A DNA stretch of 64,000 bases, from assembly GCF_031755915.1 (NCBI RefSeq), contig NC_083388.1, positions 7,067,001-7,131,000 on the forward strand, given 5' to 3'. Source of the stretch: Ziziphus jujuba. Lineage: Eukaryota; Streptophyta; Magnoliopsida; Rosales; Rhamnaceae. A program made the translations under genes and the position numbers. The notes below the pieces were generated by a model. It ran no database searches. It saw nothing but the letters and a program-made list of their open reading frames with translations, and was not told the origin of the DNA. The first letter of the stretch is position 1. Each line of letters opens with the position of its first letter. Positions 49,054 to 62,308 of the stretch are shown here, one piece after another.

Positions 49054-50548
49054 ATGAAGTTATCTTCTTCTTCTTCTTCTTCTTCTTTTTCTTTTTCTCG
49101 GTCTTCTTCTTCTGCTTCTTTTGATGTAAAAATGTGCGGCAATTCAAAAAGTGCAAGTGCTGGTTGCCTCGCTGGAATACTGCGCAGAATTCTCTGTTCC
49201 GGTAGTCTTCCCACATACCCTTCTGATCAGATTACAGAGGAAACCAAGTGCGTGCAATTTTCCGAGCTTCAAGATTTCAAACCTAAAGAGAAAATTCAGA
49301 CCCCTTCAACTCCAGGACTAGTGGCAAGGTTGATGGGTTTGGATTCCATGCCGGATTTGGATACTGGTTCGATTCCGAATTCGGTTTCGCGTAGCCGATC
49401 CATGAATTCTGTGGATCGCTTGGTGGGTTGTGAACAAATACAGGGAAAGAATCATCGGCGGGTCAAATCGACTTTGTCTTTCAGGGAAATTCCCACCTTT
49501 GTTGAGCTTGAAAATGAGGAATTTTTCATACTTAGATTCGAGAATGGTAATGGAGGGAAGGAAATGAGATCGAAAGATAGGAAATGCGGGGAGGGTTTTG
49601 GAGAATTGAAGCAGAGGAAAACAGAGAGAAGCAAAAACATGGGGAATAGAAGAGAGAAAGTAGTGGTTGCCAGGACGAAGACGACGACGACGAAGAAAGA
49701 AGATGAACATGGAGAGAAAAGAAAGGTTCTGAGCGATTTGAATGGGAAGGAAATGGTGAGGAAGAGAATCTCTGATAAACCCTGTGTGATTCTTGGCAAC
49801 AACAATGGCAGAGTGAGAGTCGGAGATTCAACAAGAAATTCTACTCCCAAAAAAAGTACATGTGAAAAAAAGAGTGCTGCTAAAGAAGCAATTACAAGGT
49901 CTCGGAAACCCACGAACAAAGATCAAGCCATTAATGGTGGAGAATCAAGTACCAAGAAGAAGAACATGATGACAATGACGGATTTTAATGCACTTGATAA
50001 CGTTTTAGAAACCGAGTGCAACTCGGAAGATTCAAGCCCGGTCTCTGTTCTTGATTGTTGCAAATTCCTTGTTGATCCCGAAGTTCCCATATCAGGTTTT
50101 GTGGCTTTAATTTTTACTGCACATTTTCCAACCTTTTTTTTTTTAGTCTGTTTTTATTTTTATTTTTTTTCTCATTGATTTTTCTTTTCTATTTTTTTTC
50201 TTTTTTTGTAATGTAACAGAGGAGGATTTTCTCTCGCCCATTTCGAACCCAAGAAGGAAATTGTCTTCAGAAATTGAAAAAGAAGATCAACCACGTTCAA
50301 GAAAAGATGATAATCTAATCCATGAAGAAGGAAAACTACAAGGAAATGAAGGCAAAAAATGTGGGTCCTCACAGATGTGGGAAGAGGTTTGCAGACTGAC
50401 TGAGGCAGAACTGTTTGGTTCAAATTGGTTGCAAAGAGGGGTTTGGAAATACGAAAATTTTGAAGGGATTGATGCAAATTTTGAGTCACACATTCTGAAT
50501 CAATTGTTAGAGGAGGTGGTAGATCAAATTTTCTGGGAAAACCCATGA
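49054..50548 (+). CDS. TRM/DUF3741-type protein (TON1-recruiting-motif-like)
   Basis: Two exons are predicted: 49054-50095 and 50220-50548 (1371 nt), giving 456 residues. The join restores ...DPEVPIS-EEDFLSP. The start at 49054 is the first ATG, followed by a serine run. Residues 83-100 hold TPSTPGLVARLMGLDSMP, the ARLMGLDS motif shared by LONGIFOLIA/TRM and DUF3741 proteins. The middle is basic, lysine/arginine-rich and probably disordered. The C-terminus (about 403-456, WEEVCRLTEAELF...LLEEVVDQIFWENP) fits the DUF4378-like end of these proteins. Members link TON1-type proteins to microtubules and influence cell shape and division plane; a role here is inferred from family only. The intron retains an open frame, so retention would give a short alternative tail. 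Confidence 0.8.
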
Positions 50549-52872
50549 ATAATTTGAAACTCTTTCTTTCTTTCTTTTTTTCTTTTTTTTGTGTAAAAAA
50601 TTATAAAATTACAGATAAATTGACTTCACAGCCAAATATGTAATCTAGATTCCTGTTTGCTCTGTATTTGTTTCAGTTTAGCTTCCTGAGTGAGAGTCAA
50701 GAGAGTACAGATAAGCTCGGTCCTTTTTTGTCTTTTTACTTTTTGTATTTTTATGATAATTATCATTTCAAGCAAGAAAAATAAATATTTACAAAAAAAA
50801 AAAAAAAAAAAGAAAGAAAGGCAAGAAAAATATATTTAATTCAAACTGTAATCTTAGACTTGTACAATTCCTATCTTTTCTGGAAAAAGATATATTATAT
50901 TTTAAGCAAAATTGTTTACCATTTTAAGAAACTATTAATTAAAAAAATAAATGAAGGTGTTTGAACATTCAAAACTCCAAAAGAAACATCATTTCAAAAT
51001 AAATAAAGGCCTACATCATAGAGAGATTGAAAGGAAACACTAGAGAATAAATACGTTGAAAAGTCACCACCAAAACATCTCCACTAATTAAGATAAAAAA
51101 AAAATAAAAAATAAAAAGTCTCCATTAATTTGCTTATGAGATGATGGTGGAAAAATACTTGGATAAAAAAAGAGAAGGAAAATGAAATAAAATCTCTTTT
51201 CTGACTTTTGTCTCCAATAGTTTTTCTTTTTTGGAGTTTTTGTGGAAACTTGCTAATTCAACAGTATAACATGGTAACTTTCTTACTATATACTGGGCAA
51301 GAATTTTCTTCTAGTTGACAAAATAATTTTTTATTTGGTATGAAGTTTCAAAAGATACACGTCATAGATCCAATTAAAGAACTGTTATCATAATAAATAA
51401 AAACTTGTCAAGTGAGGTGACCTCCAAGCCACTCTCACGTACAAATACCAATAGGAGATTGTTGTTCATAAGGGAATTATTGTAAAATTATCAAATAAAT
51501 AAATAAAAATTCCTTCCCTTACCTACAAAAATTCAACCGCCAAGGCTTGTTACAACCAAAGGCAAACTCTCATTTAAAAAACATAATCAAGATTATTATA
51601 TCAGATAACCTAATCTTCTTCTTTAAAATTTATACAAAAAAGCTAAGGCCAAACAGATGATAATCTTAATGACTCAAAAACTAGAAGAATTATATCCTAT
51701 CAAAAACTTTATCCAGTAACCAACTGTACCGAGCTCAGCCTTTATCATTATATATTTGTGTGATGATCAATAATCAATAATCAATGATCAATAATAACGT
51801 GCAACATCTAAAGTCTATTTATCACCATATAAGAGCAATGTATAAAAGTTTTTCACAGATTGAGACAATCAAGAACAGGACAAGCTCGGTGCTTGGGTTA
51901 CAGACGCTCCTTTCTTTCTGTGGTGCTCATGCCGCTAACAATCACACAACAAAAAGAAAAGTTTGATTTAAAGATCCAACAAGTTAATGCAGTCCTGCTT
52001 TCCTTTTTTTTCAATGGAATCTCTCCCAATAGAAGAAAATCATAGAACCAATGAATGAAATCCTGCCTTTTGCTGCTTTGCATAGACCGAAAGTTTAAAT
52101 ACGGAAATTCTGTAAAGAAGTTTATACGTAAAGATGGAAAAAGGTTAAAGAGAGAACAAACCAAGAAAGGTCTAAAAAGTTTCTATCCACTACCTTGGAT
52201 CTATAAAAGTGTTGATGAGGAACTTTACAAAAGCTAGAAAATACCAAACTCAAAGATTAAATGAGCAAGAGAATCATCCAGAAATGAAAAGAAGATAATA
52301 ATTTCATTGTTCATTTTATTAATACAATGGCAATCAGTTCATCAGAGCATAAAAATGGACTTATCGAAATAAATAAATATGATTAATTGATATATATTGT
52401 ATATGAACAACCAACAAAATGGAAAACAAATAAGTTGGTACACCTCCAATTTTGACTTAGCAAATGGAAATTGGAGAACTATAACATAATAATCAACATC
52501 TCAGGCTCCATTCGTAAGAAGACCATCTCCGGCATCAGTCTTTACTAGCAATGCGAATTAAGAACTCCAACGAATACGAAGACCAAATTCAAAGAGAGAG
52601 AAAAAAATATATATATATATTAACTAAAGCCTATTATTCTTATGAACCTAAGTAACAGAATGAGCAGAAACCTTTTCTCCTGCCCAACTTCCTCTATTTT
52701 GTTTTCCCCCTCACTAGGACTTTCCTTCTTTTTTTTTTTTTTTTTTTTTTTCCTCCTTCCCTCCATTTCTTCAACCTAAATATGATGAATATCAATAAAA
52801 ATTCAAAAAATGGCATAGAAAAAATAATAGTTAAATGTTAAGCAGAGCTATAATTTTACTGGCTCTGCGGTA
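50549..52872. other. Spacer between convergent genes
   Basis: Holds both 3' UTRs. Small overlapping frames at 51784-52237 in several frames have no domain. Poly-A at 50793-50811 and a poly-T block at 52731-52751 are present. No other feature seen. Confidence 0.4.
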
Positions 52873-54999
52873 TTACGCCACCATCTGCTCCTGCTCCATG
52901 TACAGCTGCTCCACCCAGGCCGGGAGCATCTCTGAAGCTGCAGTGTCAAGATGACACTGCTGCTGCTCCTCGAAACCAATTTGCCCAGGTTTCGCAGGTG
53001 GGGCGTCTTTCACCAGGGATTGAACCCAAGAAACATCCGGTTCATCCACAGTTGTTGGCATTGAGGATGCAGCTGCAGCAGCGTAACTGTTGCCACTGCT
53101 GCGCAATCCAAAAGAGGCAGTTTTCCTTAGCTTGCTCAGTTCCTCACCCTGGATACCCCAGTCCAATTTGCCATCAGGAGAGCCCCAATCCGACAGGTTA
53201 GAAGTTGCCATACTAGCTGAACCAGCAGGTGAGGAAAACCCAGTATGACGGTTTACAGCACTACGCTCAATGAAACTCTGGCTCCGCTTTGCGAAGGCAG
53301 CTGACCTGGAATTTAAAACTGCAGCTGCTGTTGCACCAGTTGTGTCAACCCCAAAAGAAGGAGCCCTCGCAGGAGGGGATGAGAGGCTGGTTGGGTAGCT
53401 TGAGCGGAGCTGGTTCATGTTTTGGCGCATATGAACCCCGTTTGGAGACTGCAACTGGGATGCTGTGGTATCCAGTGAAAGTCCCTGTAATTGAGGCAAA
53501 ATTGGCGGATCAACAGATCCAAAAATATCGTCAAGGTTAGTAGGCTTCATGCCAATCCTACTGAATTCCCCACTTCTATCTGCAGATGCAGCAAAAGCAG
53601 AAGCGGAAGACAAGCCATTATTCCAGCTAGACGGCGATGAGAGACCAGACATCTCATCCATCAATTGCTGCTGCTGCCTGCGCCGATGAGTTTCCATGCC
53701 AAGTAACTCCATGTCTAAATCCATATCTCTAGCGCTGAGGGCAGCTTTCAACCTGCTACCTGGAAGCTGCAAGGTAGGGGGTGCAAGGTTAGATTGGCTC
53801 TGCCACATGTTTCCACCCATAGGAGAGGAGGCTCCTGTAGGTGTCATGGGTGGAGTTGATGTAGCAGGCATCAAGATAGATGGAGAACCAAGAGCAAGTG
53901 GGCTGATTGAACCCATGTCCAGAGATGAAGCACAAGCAGAAAATGATCTGGGAGAAGGCACTGCAGAACCTGTTGAGGGATACAAGGGGCGAAGCTCTTC
54001 TGGTTTGTGAGCAAAGAAACAGACCCTTCTGGTGCACCCCGTCTCGTCCTTGCAGAGTCGTGTACGATATTGAGCAGGATGGAGCCAACACTCAAAAATA
54101 CCATGTGCATACTCACAATCATCTCCCTTGCTACAGGTGGACCCCTTTCTGAACTCTGGGCAAGGGACACAGCTGTAGTTATATTTCCTTGGATCACGCC
54201 GCCTTGCATTTTCCCCAGGGTGTACAAATGGGCACTCAGTCCAGTCATGCGAATAAGCCCTTGAACAGGGCTTGACCTTGAAAGTATACATCCTAAACTC
54301 ATCTGTGCTATAAATCCCATTCTTAATGTCCGGAAGAGAGAGATCAATAGGATACTCTTTCTTCTCAACCCCATCTTTGGAGAACCGAGGTGTTGGAATC
54401 TCTTGCTGTTCATGCACCTCTGATTCCTGAACAATCTGTTCCGACAAACCAAAAGTTTCCTCAACACTGCTGGTGCCCTTCAGCATTATTTCCAAGCCTT
54501 TCTTTCTAGGATTGAAGGCTGGCCTAGAAGAGGGAGCAATCACATCACCGGGTCGATTTCCATTAGAATCGACAGCATTCAGATTGGCAGAAGCAGCAAG
54601 CAAGAGCTTGACAACCTCAACAGAAGCAGCAGAGCCGCCGGCAGCTGCGCAATGGAGAGCCGTCGCCCCATCCGAACCACAAACCCTGTTAACATCGACA
54701 ACATCCTTTTCAAGAATATAGTTAAGAACACCTTTGCTTCCGAACATAGCAGCAATCATAAGGGGAGTCCTCTGTTCGAAACCCAGTTTCTTTGAGCCAA
54801 TTCTCCTCCCATACCAAAAAGTTGCCTCATCAATATCAAGACCCTCTTCTTCAACGGCACTTTTGAAGCCATTAAGGTCATCTGAGGCAGATAGTTCGAG
54901 CAAAACCGAAAAATTATAACGCAAACCTTCTTGTTTCTCCAATTCACCTTCCATGATCAAACCAGGGGAAGCAGGTTTCCTCTTCGGACCACTGCACAT
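52873..54999 (-). CDS. Ankyrin-repeat, RR-type tandem CCCH zinc-finger protein (C3H30/OXS2-like)
   Basis: A single coding exon gives 708 residues from the ATG at 54999 (MCSGPKRKP). An earlier in-frame ATG at 55050 lies upstream of the leader-intron acceptor and is judged not to be the start. Two ankyrin repeats lie at about 75-145 ([24 protein letters not shown]). The arginine-rich CHCH motif is C245-X5-H251-X4-C256-X3-H260. CCCH finger 1 is C280-X8-C289-X5-C295-X3-H299, then 16 residues, and finger 2 is C316-X5-C322-X4-C327-X3-H331. This RR-TZF layout defines a plant family acting in mRNA turnover or stress-responsive transcription; the ankyrin form and the [17 protein letters not shown] and [17 protein letters not shown] tail fit the C3H30/56/66 (OXS2) group. 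The C-terminal half is serine-rich. No lesion was seen. Confidence 0.95.
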   Translation of the reverse strand: MCSGPKRKPASPGLIMEGELEKQEGLRYNFSVLLELSASDDLNGFKSAVEEEGLDIDEATFWYGRRIGSKKLGFEQRTPLMIAAMFGSKGVLNYILEKDVVDVNRVCGSDGATALHCAAAGGSAASVEVVKLLLAASANLNAVDSNGNRPGDVIAPSSRPAFNPRKKGLEIMLKGTSSVEETFGLSEQIVQESEVHEQQEIPTPRFSKDGVEKKEYPIDLSLPDIKNGIYSTDEFRMYTFKVKPCSRAYSHDWTECPFVHPGENARRRDPRKYNYSCVPCPEFRKGSTCSKGDDCEYAHGIFECWLHPAQYRTRLCKDETGCTRRVCFFAHKPEELRPLYPSTGSAVPSPRSFSACASSLDMGSISPLALGSPSILMPATSTPPMTPTGASSPMGGNMWQSQSNLAPPTLQLPGSRLKAALSARDMDLDMELLGMETHRRRQQQQLMDEMSGLSSPSSWNNGLSSASAFAASADRSGEFSRIGMKPTNLDDIFGSVDPPILPQLQGLSLDTTASQLQSPNGVHMRQNMNQLRSSYPTSLSSPPARAPSFGVDTTGATAAAVLNSRSAAFAKRSQSFIERSAVNRHTGFSSPAGSASMATSNLSDWGSPDGKLDWGIQGEELSKLRKTASFGLRSSGNSYAAAAASSMPTTVDEPDVSWVQSLVKDAPPAKPGQIGFEEQQQCHLDTAASEMLPAWVEQLYMEQEQMVA

Positions 55000-55022
55000 G
55001 GAAAGCTGCTTCTGTTTGGATC

Positions 55023-55773
55023 CTAACAAAGTCAAATTATAACAAAGCATTTAATTCAAAAAATTCTTGCAGAAATAACAGTATAAGGGTTCCTTTTTTC
55101 TTTAAGTGAAAAAGAAAATCGGTGAAAGGAGGAAGAAGAAGAAGATTCAATCACATAAAGGCATGAAAATTTATAAAAAGATTTTTGAACTACAGGGGAA
55201 AAAAAAGTTTCAGTTTTTTTTTTTTCTTCTTTTTTTTTTTTTTTTGCCCCCCTAAATAGAAGCCATCTTTTATAAATTTTCATACAATTAACTATGCAAA
55301 TAAATATATCCAGTGTGTAGCTACCTAAAACCATAAAAATCACAAAAACAAATACCCAAATTCATGCGTCGATGAAACAAAAATCTGTTAACATCCAACA
55401 AACACACGCAGTTGATTTGGTGGCAAAGAAAACTGAGAACTTAAAAAATTAAAAATTAAAAAAATTAAAAAAAAAAAACATTTTTATATAAAAACTTGGT
55501 TGTCTTTCCCAAATTCAGCTCCACTAATTTGCAGTTCCAGCGAATAATCGAAAAAAAAAATAATTAACCCACCAAACTATAACACTAACTGAAACCCATA
55601 ATCCCAACTTTTTTACATTTTCTCATCGAACAAACAAACAGAAAAAAATACAAAACAAAACAAAACAAAACAAAAAAAAAAAAAAAAAAAAAACCAAAAC
55701 ACCCAAAACCATAAGAACTACAAAATTTTAACCATCCAAAGAAACAAAAACCAATAGAAGAAGTAGAGCATAC
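55023..55773 (-). other. Predicted leader (5' UTR) intron of the CCCH gene
   Basis: On the minus strand a donor TAAG|GTATGC (GT at 55773-55772) and an acceptor TTTGTTAG|GATCC (AG at 55024-55023) bound a 751-base intron ending 23 bases before the ATG. Such leader introns are usual in this family. The first exon would lie upstream at about 55774-55870. Confidence 0.6.
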
Positions 55774-56267
55774 CTTACAACACAAAAACTGAGAAAGAAA
55801 ACCAGAACTCAAAGCCTGCACCTCACAAAAGCTTTTTTTGAACTATAAGACGACCCAAGAGCTTAGACAGACTTATCTCTTCCCTCCCCTTTATGGGTTT
55901 ATTTTTTTCTCCCTCTTTCGGGTCAAAAAGTCGAGCCTTTGAAGCTGCCTCTCAGCCTCCTTCGTCCTCTCTCCTCCAAAAACTTTTTTATTTTTATTTT
56001 ATAATTTCTTTCTACTTTTTCAATTTCGATTTATTTTTCCACTTTTTTTTTCCTTTTTTCTTTTTTCAACGCTCTTATTTAGGCTCCTCTTTGTACTGTT
56101 CTGGAAAATGAAATTCAAATTCAAATTTGCCCAAATGAAACCAAATTCAACAAAATCTTTTCCTTTTCTTTGTTTTTTTTAATTTGCCCAAAAAAAAATA
56201 AAAAAATTTACCAGTGGGTCCCATCACTCTCTCTTAATAATATCTAACCGTCCTCGATTCTCGAAAC

Positions 56268-56275
56268 GCCACGTG
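56268..56275 (-). promoter_or_regulatory. ABRE/G-box (CACGTGGC) upstream of CCCH gene
   Basis: On the gene's strand the sequence reads CACGTGGC, a full match to the ABA-response consensus ACGTGGC. A second ACGTGG core (plus strand TGACGTGGACGTACC) lies at 56404-56418. Both are about 400-550 bases beyond the probable transcription start. Activity is inferred. Confidence 0.45.
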
Positions 56276-56419
56276 TTTGTCATACTATACAAACGGCGTC
56301 ACCCAAAAAAATGAACAATGTTTTTCAGATTCCGGATTGTCACGCTTTACGCGTTTCTTTTTCTTTTTCTATTTTCTTTTTTGTTTTTTTGGCTTTAATT
56401 TGATGACGTGGACGTACCA

Positions 56420-59400
56420 CCACCGTCTAAAAAAATTTAAAAACAAAAAAAACTTAAAAGCTTATTCGTTATTGGTATTGCACTATCATCACCGACTGTT
56501 ACGAAATTAATATCTGACTGAGCGCTGTTTTTGGTTCCTTTTACAATACGGATTCGATTTTTCTACTGTATTCTTTATGGGTATTAGTCTGTTACTATTT
56601 TTGGAGTAAACGGCAGTGTGAGATTAGCCCTTTCAAATATTTGGAATTTTTTTTTTTTTTTTTTTTCCTTGGGGTGATGTGTATCCCGGGAATTCTTGAA
56701 GCCATCGACGAATGAAAAATAAGAGTGAGCGATGGTTTCTAGAAGATTTCTCTTTGTCACCTGCAATAATTTTTTTTTTGAATTCCAATTTCCTAGTGGG
56801 ATTTTTTCATTATTTTAAAATTTATTTGAAATTATCAAGAATATGTTCTTTTTGATAATGAAAATTTTGAAAACATTATGTGTATATATATCCTAAGCTC
56901 AAAATTTTAAACAAATTTGCTTAGAAAGTTTGAATAATAAAAATTAATTTAATTTATTGATATACATAAAAAGCATTTTTGCATATAGTCTGTCTTCTTA
57001 CCATCAATAATATATAATAGATTTTTTTTATTTTTTATTTTGCTAAGAATATAATGATATAATTATATGATATAGTACATGTACGGTTGACTCATGAATT
57101 TCGGATGACAAATCAAAAGAGGAATTTATATTATATAATAAAAATTGTTTTTTTTTTTTTTTTTTTTAGGTTGAGAAATGGAACGGCCAAAAAAGGTCTT
57201 GTCGTTTATGGGTTTTGTCATAAATAGAAATCTTGTTGGTTTGGTTTTTTCTTTCTTTCTTTTGAAGAAAGTTATCCTTCAAATATTTTTTTATAGTAAG
57301 CTTTTATCCTTCAATATCTATATATATATGTATATATGTATATATATGTATATGTATATTGGTAATAAGTTGATAACTTAGATAATAATGCATGAATCTA
57401 CGTTGTTTATCAAATTGAATATGGTACTATAGTCATATCAAATAAATAATAGATAAAAGGTAAGTCCAAATAAAGCACCTTTTTCATTTTTTTCCTTTTT
57501 TTTTTTTTCCCCCTTGCCAAGAATCAAGCATCTTCAATTACCTATTTAAACAAATAATCTACTCATCCTACCTTATGTATGTAATTTACCATCTGTGAAG
57601 CAAACTAAGTTGCAAGTTGGAAACATATAGAACAATGAGGGGAAATATATGAATATTTTTCTTCATTCCAATAAAAATAAATGAATAAATAAATAAATAT
57701 TTCCCTAAACAAAAGATTTCTATATATATATATATATATATATATGAAGATTTGAGCTCAAAATAACCAGAAAGTTGTTCCCATATAAAAGGAAAAAAAA
57801 AAAAAAAAGAAGGTTAAACTTAACATAATTTGTCTTTACCACAAGTACAATGTTAATGACTTAGCCAAAAAACCAAAAAAAAAAAAAAAGAAATAAAAGT
57901 AGAATGTGAATGAAAGATAGAGATAGTGTAATGAGGCGTTATATGTATTAGAAGTAAAAAAAATCTAACTAACCTCATCACCAAAAAGAAAGTGGTAAAA
58001 TAGGTTGTCCTCAGAGGGACTACTGTGATGAGGTTGAATTGGTCAATACTCAATCCTGCTGATAAATTAAGGAGCTAGCTAGTATATAGACATGATGGAT
58101 AAACAATTTGGCTATGAGTTTTTTTTTTTTTTTTTTTTTTTTACTCTCTTTTTCTAAGCAAAAATCTCGAAAAATGAATAAGATCGGTTTTTAAATTTTT
58201 ATAGATTTTTTAATAATAAAAACTACATCCAAATCTCTTTAGAAATTCTGTTGAATTTTCATGTATATTATATATATATATATATGTATAGAAAGTTTTA
58301 AACAATTGAGACGGTTCATCTTAAGGTTAATTACCATATAGTCTATTAATATTATTATTTTATTTATATTATATATACATACAAACATCAAATCGATTTA
58401 TTAATATTAAATAAATATATATATTTATATATACATTATTAGAACTATTAAATTTATTTAACTTATTTAATAAAATTATATTTATATTTTAAAATTATTA
58501 TTAAAAGATTGGATTTGATAAGAGAATAAGTGTGCTTGTTTAATGTGGTACGGAGTCGGTGGACTTTTCAATACTATAACAATATATGATAATGAGATAA
58601 CATGGTATTACAAGGATGTCTAATTGATTAGTCAATGACATTATCCATCATTTTTTTCTACCTTAGGGATTCACTTCTTGACAAAACCATGATAATGAGG
58701 TGTTTAATTGCTCAATGCGACACAAGGCCCCATCTTAAACAGCTTTTTTGTTGTTTTGTCTAATTCTAAATAAAATTTAATTGCTACTTTATGGTTATGG
58801 AGATATTGGTTGTATATTGAAACTATGTTTTGGTTCACAAATTGTTGAAGCAAATTGAATAAGAATTGCACGAGGGAGATATTTCATTAATCAGAAGTTT
58901 TTTTTTTTTTTAATGATACTATAAATTAATTTCTTGAATTTTTCATTCAGTATATCAAAATTTCTTCAATACATTTTGTCTAAATAGCCTTTAATAATTG
59001 TGTATACTTATAAACTAATTGGGCTCCCAAATATGCAATTTAAATGATTTAATTATTGAACTGTTAACTGTCAAATGAATGCCTTATTTTGTCAAGCGTT
59101 TTAATGAAGAATGATAATGATGATTATAAAAACGCTAAACAAAAGTAGTTTTACAAACAACCACAAGGTGATGTGGTTGTCAAACTGGGGACTTGTTAAA
59201 AGATTTGCTTTTTTAAAAAGTCAGGGGGAAAAAGTGAATAAATTTGATATTTTCTTCTAATTAACTTTAAGACTTTAGATGATGATAAGCAAACAGTTTA
59301 TCCATTTTTTTATTTATTTTGTTTTTCCTTTTTTTCTTATTTTATTTTAGTTTTTTAGCCAAGTAAGAATTATCAATACTAATTGTTCATGCATCATGTA

Positions 59401-59930
59401 TACACAATTTTTATATCTCACACAAATCACATTACTTACAATATATTATAATTATTCATGCATCATATATAATAAAATATTTTTATACAATTTCGAGCAT
59501 GTTATACATTATAGTTATTAAATATAATAAAAGGTGCAAATAATTTGTCATATCATGATTTGAGTACAGATATAAAAAAGATAATAAAATCGGGGGCACA
59601 AATTAGAACCCTTAAAAATAAATAAATAAATAAATAAAATTAAAGGAAATTGGGAAGTCCAAGACAATAAACAAAAAGACAAATTCATTCCAAAATGGAT
59701 AAACATAAAGACTAATCAACTTTGAGGGACCCACTGTCTAATGAGAAAATCTTCCAAGCATACCAACAAGGACACCTATCATGTCCTCTAACAACAAACG
59801 TGAACTTCACTATCACCGTCGGTAAGGCATGATTACAATCAAAAACATTTTCAAGGGCTGAGATTTTAGAGGTGGGTACGTGATTGATTGAACTGACTGT
59901 GAAACGCATTAAGTTTGTGGAGAAAAGTCA
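56420..59930. other. AT-rich spacer
   Basis: It contains poly-T tracts, (TA)n runs at about 57721-57744 and 58267-58285, and GTATATAT-type repeats at 57319-57360. No frame with a domain. Confidence 0.4.
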
Positions 59931-60042
59931 TGGAAGGGGAATAGGGTTCGAAGTGGGACCCAGCTAGACGCCACAAACGACAGAAGAAGATCTGCCCATT
60001 TTTAGACAGGGACACAGCTAGAGAGGTAGAGAGGGTTTGGGA

Positions 60043-60070
60043 GGGGGGGGGGGGGGGGGGAGGGGGGGGG
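60043..60070 (+). repeat. Poly-G tract of 28 positions, one interruption
   Basis: GGG runs from 60043 to 60060 and, after a single A, from 60062 to 60070. It sits in a locally GC-richer island (about 59930-60180). Confidence 0.95.
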
Positions 60071-60865
60071 TGAGGAAGTGGGACCCACGAAAATAATCAG
60101 AACAAGTCAGAAGCATTTGATGTCGTTTTCATGGGTGCGAAGAAGCATTTCCACACTAACACTTTCATTGCCATCATTGTCGTTGGCTATTACCAGATTC
60201 TCATTTATTTATTTATTTATTTTGGGAAAAAAAAGTGAAAAATGGATGGACGGTGCAGGTGTTGTTTGTGTTTTTGGCCTTTTCCTTTTAAATAGTGATC
60301 GGCTAAAAAAACTTTTTCCTAATTTATTTAGGTATTTAAGTTTATGTATGATTATTATTGATTACTCATTTATAACAACAACAACCAAACAGAGACAACT
60401 AATTTTCTTATTTAAAATTTTTTTAACTAATTTTCTTTAGGACATTTTCTCTAAAATACCCAATTTTGCCCAATCAAAAAAGTAGTAAAATAATTGGAAT
60501 TAATATATATATATATTGAATGATTTGGAATTTATTAATATGAACACACAACATATTATAAGCAATAATTTTATCGGTCAAATTGCACTACTCCTAAAAA
60601 CAAAAGAAGAAAATGTTGCACTCGTAACTCTTTTTGTTTTGGCCAAAAGTTCATACTGTTTCTTTTGTGTTTATTTTAATTGGAAAAATCCAAAATTCGT
60701 TACCATAATTGCTTGCCCAACAAACTTTTTCCCCTTCCTTTTTTAATTTTTTTTTTAGGAACAATGTGACTATTAGTGGATGAGTACAAGAGGCACTTAT
60801 CTGCAATATTATGTTGAATCCCATATGTCTGGATATGAATACATAACGTTAAATCATCTTCTTCT

Positions 60866-60903
<38 letters not shown>

Positions 60904-62271
60904 GTTGATTTTAAAATTTGAAAAACTCCACCAGAAAGATGGGTAAAAAAAAAAAAAAAAATCTCGTATCAGTGAAGGTGAGGTGAACCTGTACCTGGTA
61001 TCAGACTGTGTACGTGATCATAAGTGTACCAAACGATGATGCTAGATCTCAAAAGGACGGATTGTGACAACTAATATGGATAGGTGCAAGAACCATTAAT
61101 AAACTATCTGATATCTAATATAAGCATAAAGAAATTATTGATTAGGATGTTTAATGCTTATTTATTAGTTATTGAATTGCTTTTAATCGTTGAAATTTGA
61201 AAATATATATAAAATTTAAATTAACCTAGATATAAATTTATTTTGCCTATAAGTTTCAATATCCCACCGATTTTATATATAATTCACTAAAACATTTTTA
61301 AAATCAATATAAATATTAATGATAAAAGTCTTAAAAAGATTAACTATATAAACACTAGAAACGAATTTTAATATTATTTTACTCCCGATTTATTCACCCT
61401 TTTCAATTTAGTCCATGTAACTATAGTGAATGAGTTTAGATTAAAAATAATAATAATAATAATAAAAAGAAAACCACACACACAAACAAATTAATCATGC
61501 ATAACTCATATTACAGATACTTTGTTTATATATTATTCTCTTCCTTTTTATTTTACTTTATGTTCTTTTTATTAGTCACATCTTTTATTTTGTGTTAAAT
61601 ATGCATATTTTTAAGTAAATCCGATAAGAAGAACAGAAATTATTGAGACAATATGAAATTTTTTGTAATATTGTGTTAAATTGCAAAACACGTTATAGGA
61701 TGTAATTAACTATTTATTTTTTTATTTATCATAGTGCCAAATTGAAATTCAAACAACAATACTGTTATTTTTTCTTATCAAAGCTTTTTCTTTTTTCTTT
61801 TTTTAAATTTCCCATAGAACAATATATATTTTTGTTTCTATAGATAAGAATATAATAATATGACCTGCTCCAACAGGATGACTAAGGCAAAAAAGCTAAA
61901 CTTTTCAGTTTCATGAGAAAAGTCATATTTAAAGATTAGTTTGATAGTAACTTAACATTTAATTATCTAAATTGTGCAACACTCTATCCGTTATTTTATG
62001 AACATGAAGGAAGTGATAAATGAAAATATATGTTAGCTTAAATTCATAGTTAGATACACTCTTTAACGACCTTAAAAGTTTTGGAAGTTGATGGGAAATT
62101 CACACTACTAATATATTTTATTGTTGTTTCAGAAATATTTTTTATTGGAAAGAAAAAAGCCAATACTACTATTTTTCATTGAATTTGGCTTCTTCTTCTT
62201 TTTTTTTTTTTTAATATTGTTTTTTTATATTATTATTGTAAATGATATTCAAAGCGGTGACCACTCACCAA

Positions 62272-62308
<37 letters not shown>

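Noticed and set aside
49318..49919. Minus-strand frames of 100-155 codons antisense to the TRM-like gene
   Set aside because: Shadows of the real coding exon; serine/phenylalanine-rich mirror of its lysine/glutamate-rich codons.
53696..54467. Several frames of 80-198 codons overlapping the CCCH gene
   Set aside because: Shadows in other frames of a well-supported 708-residue coding exon.
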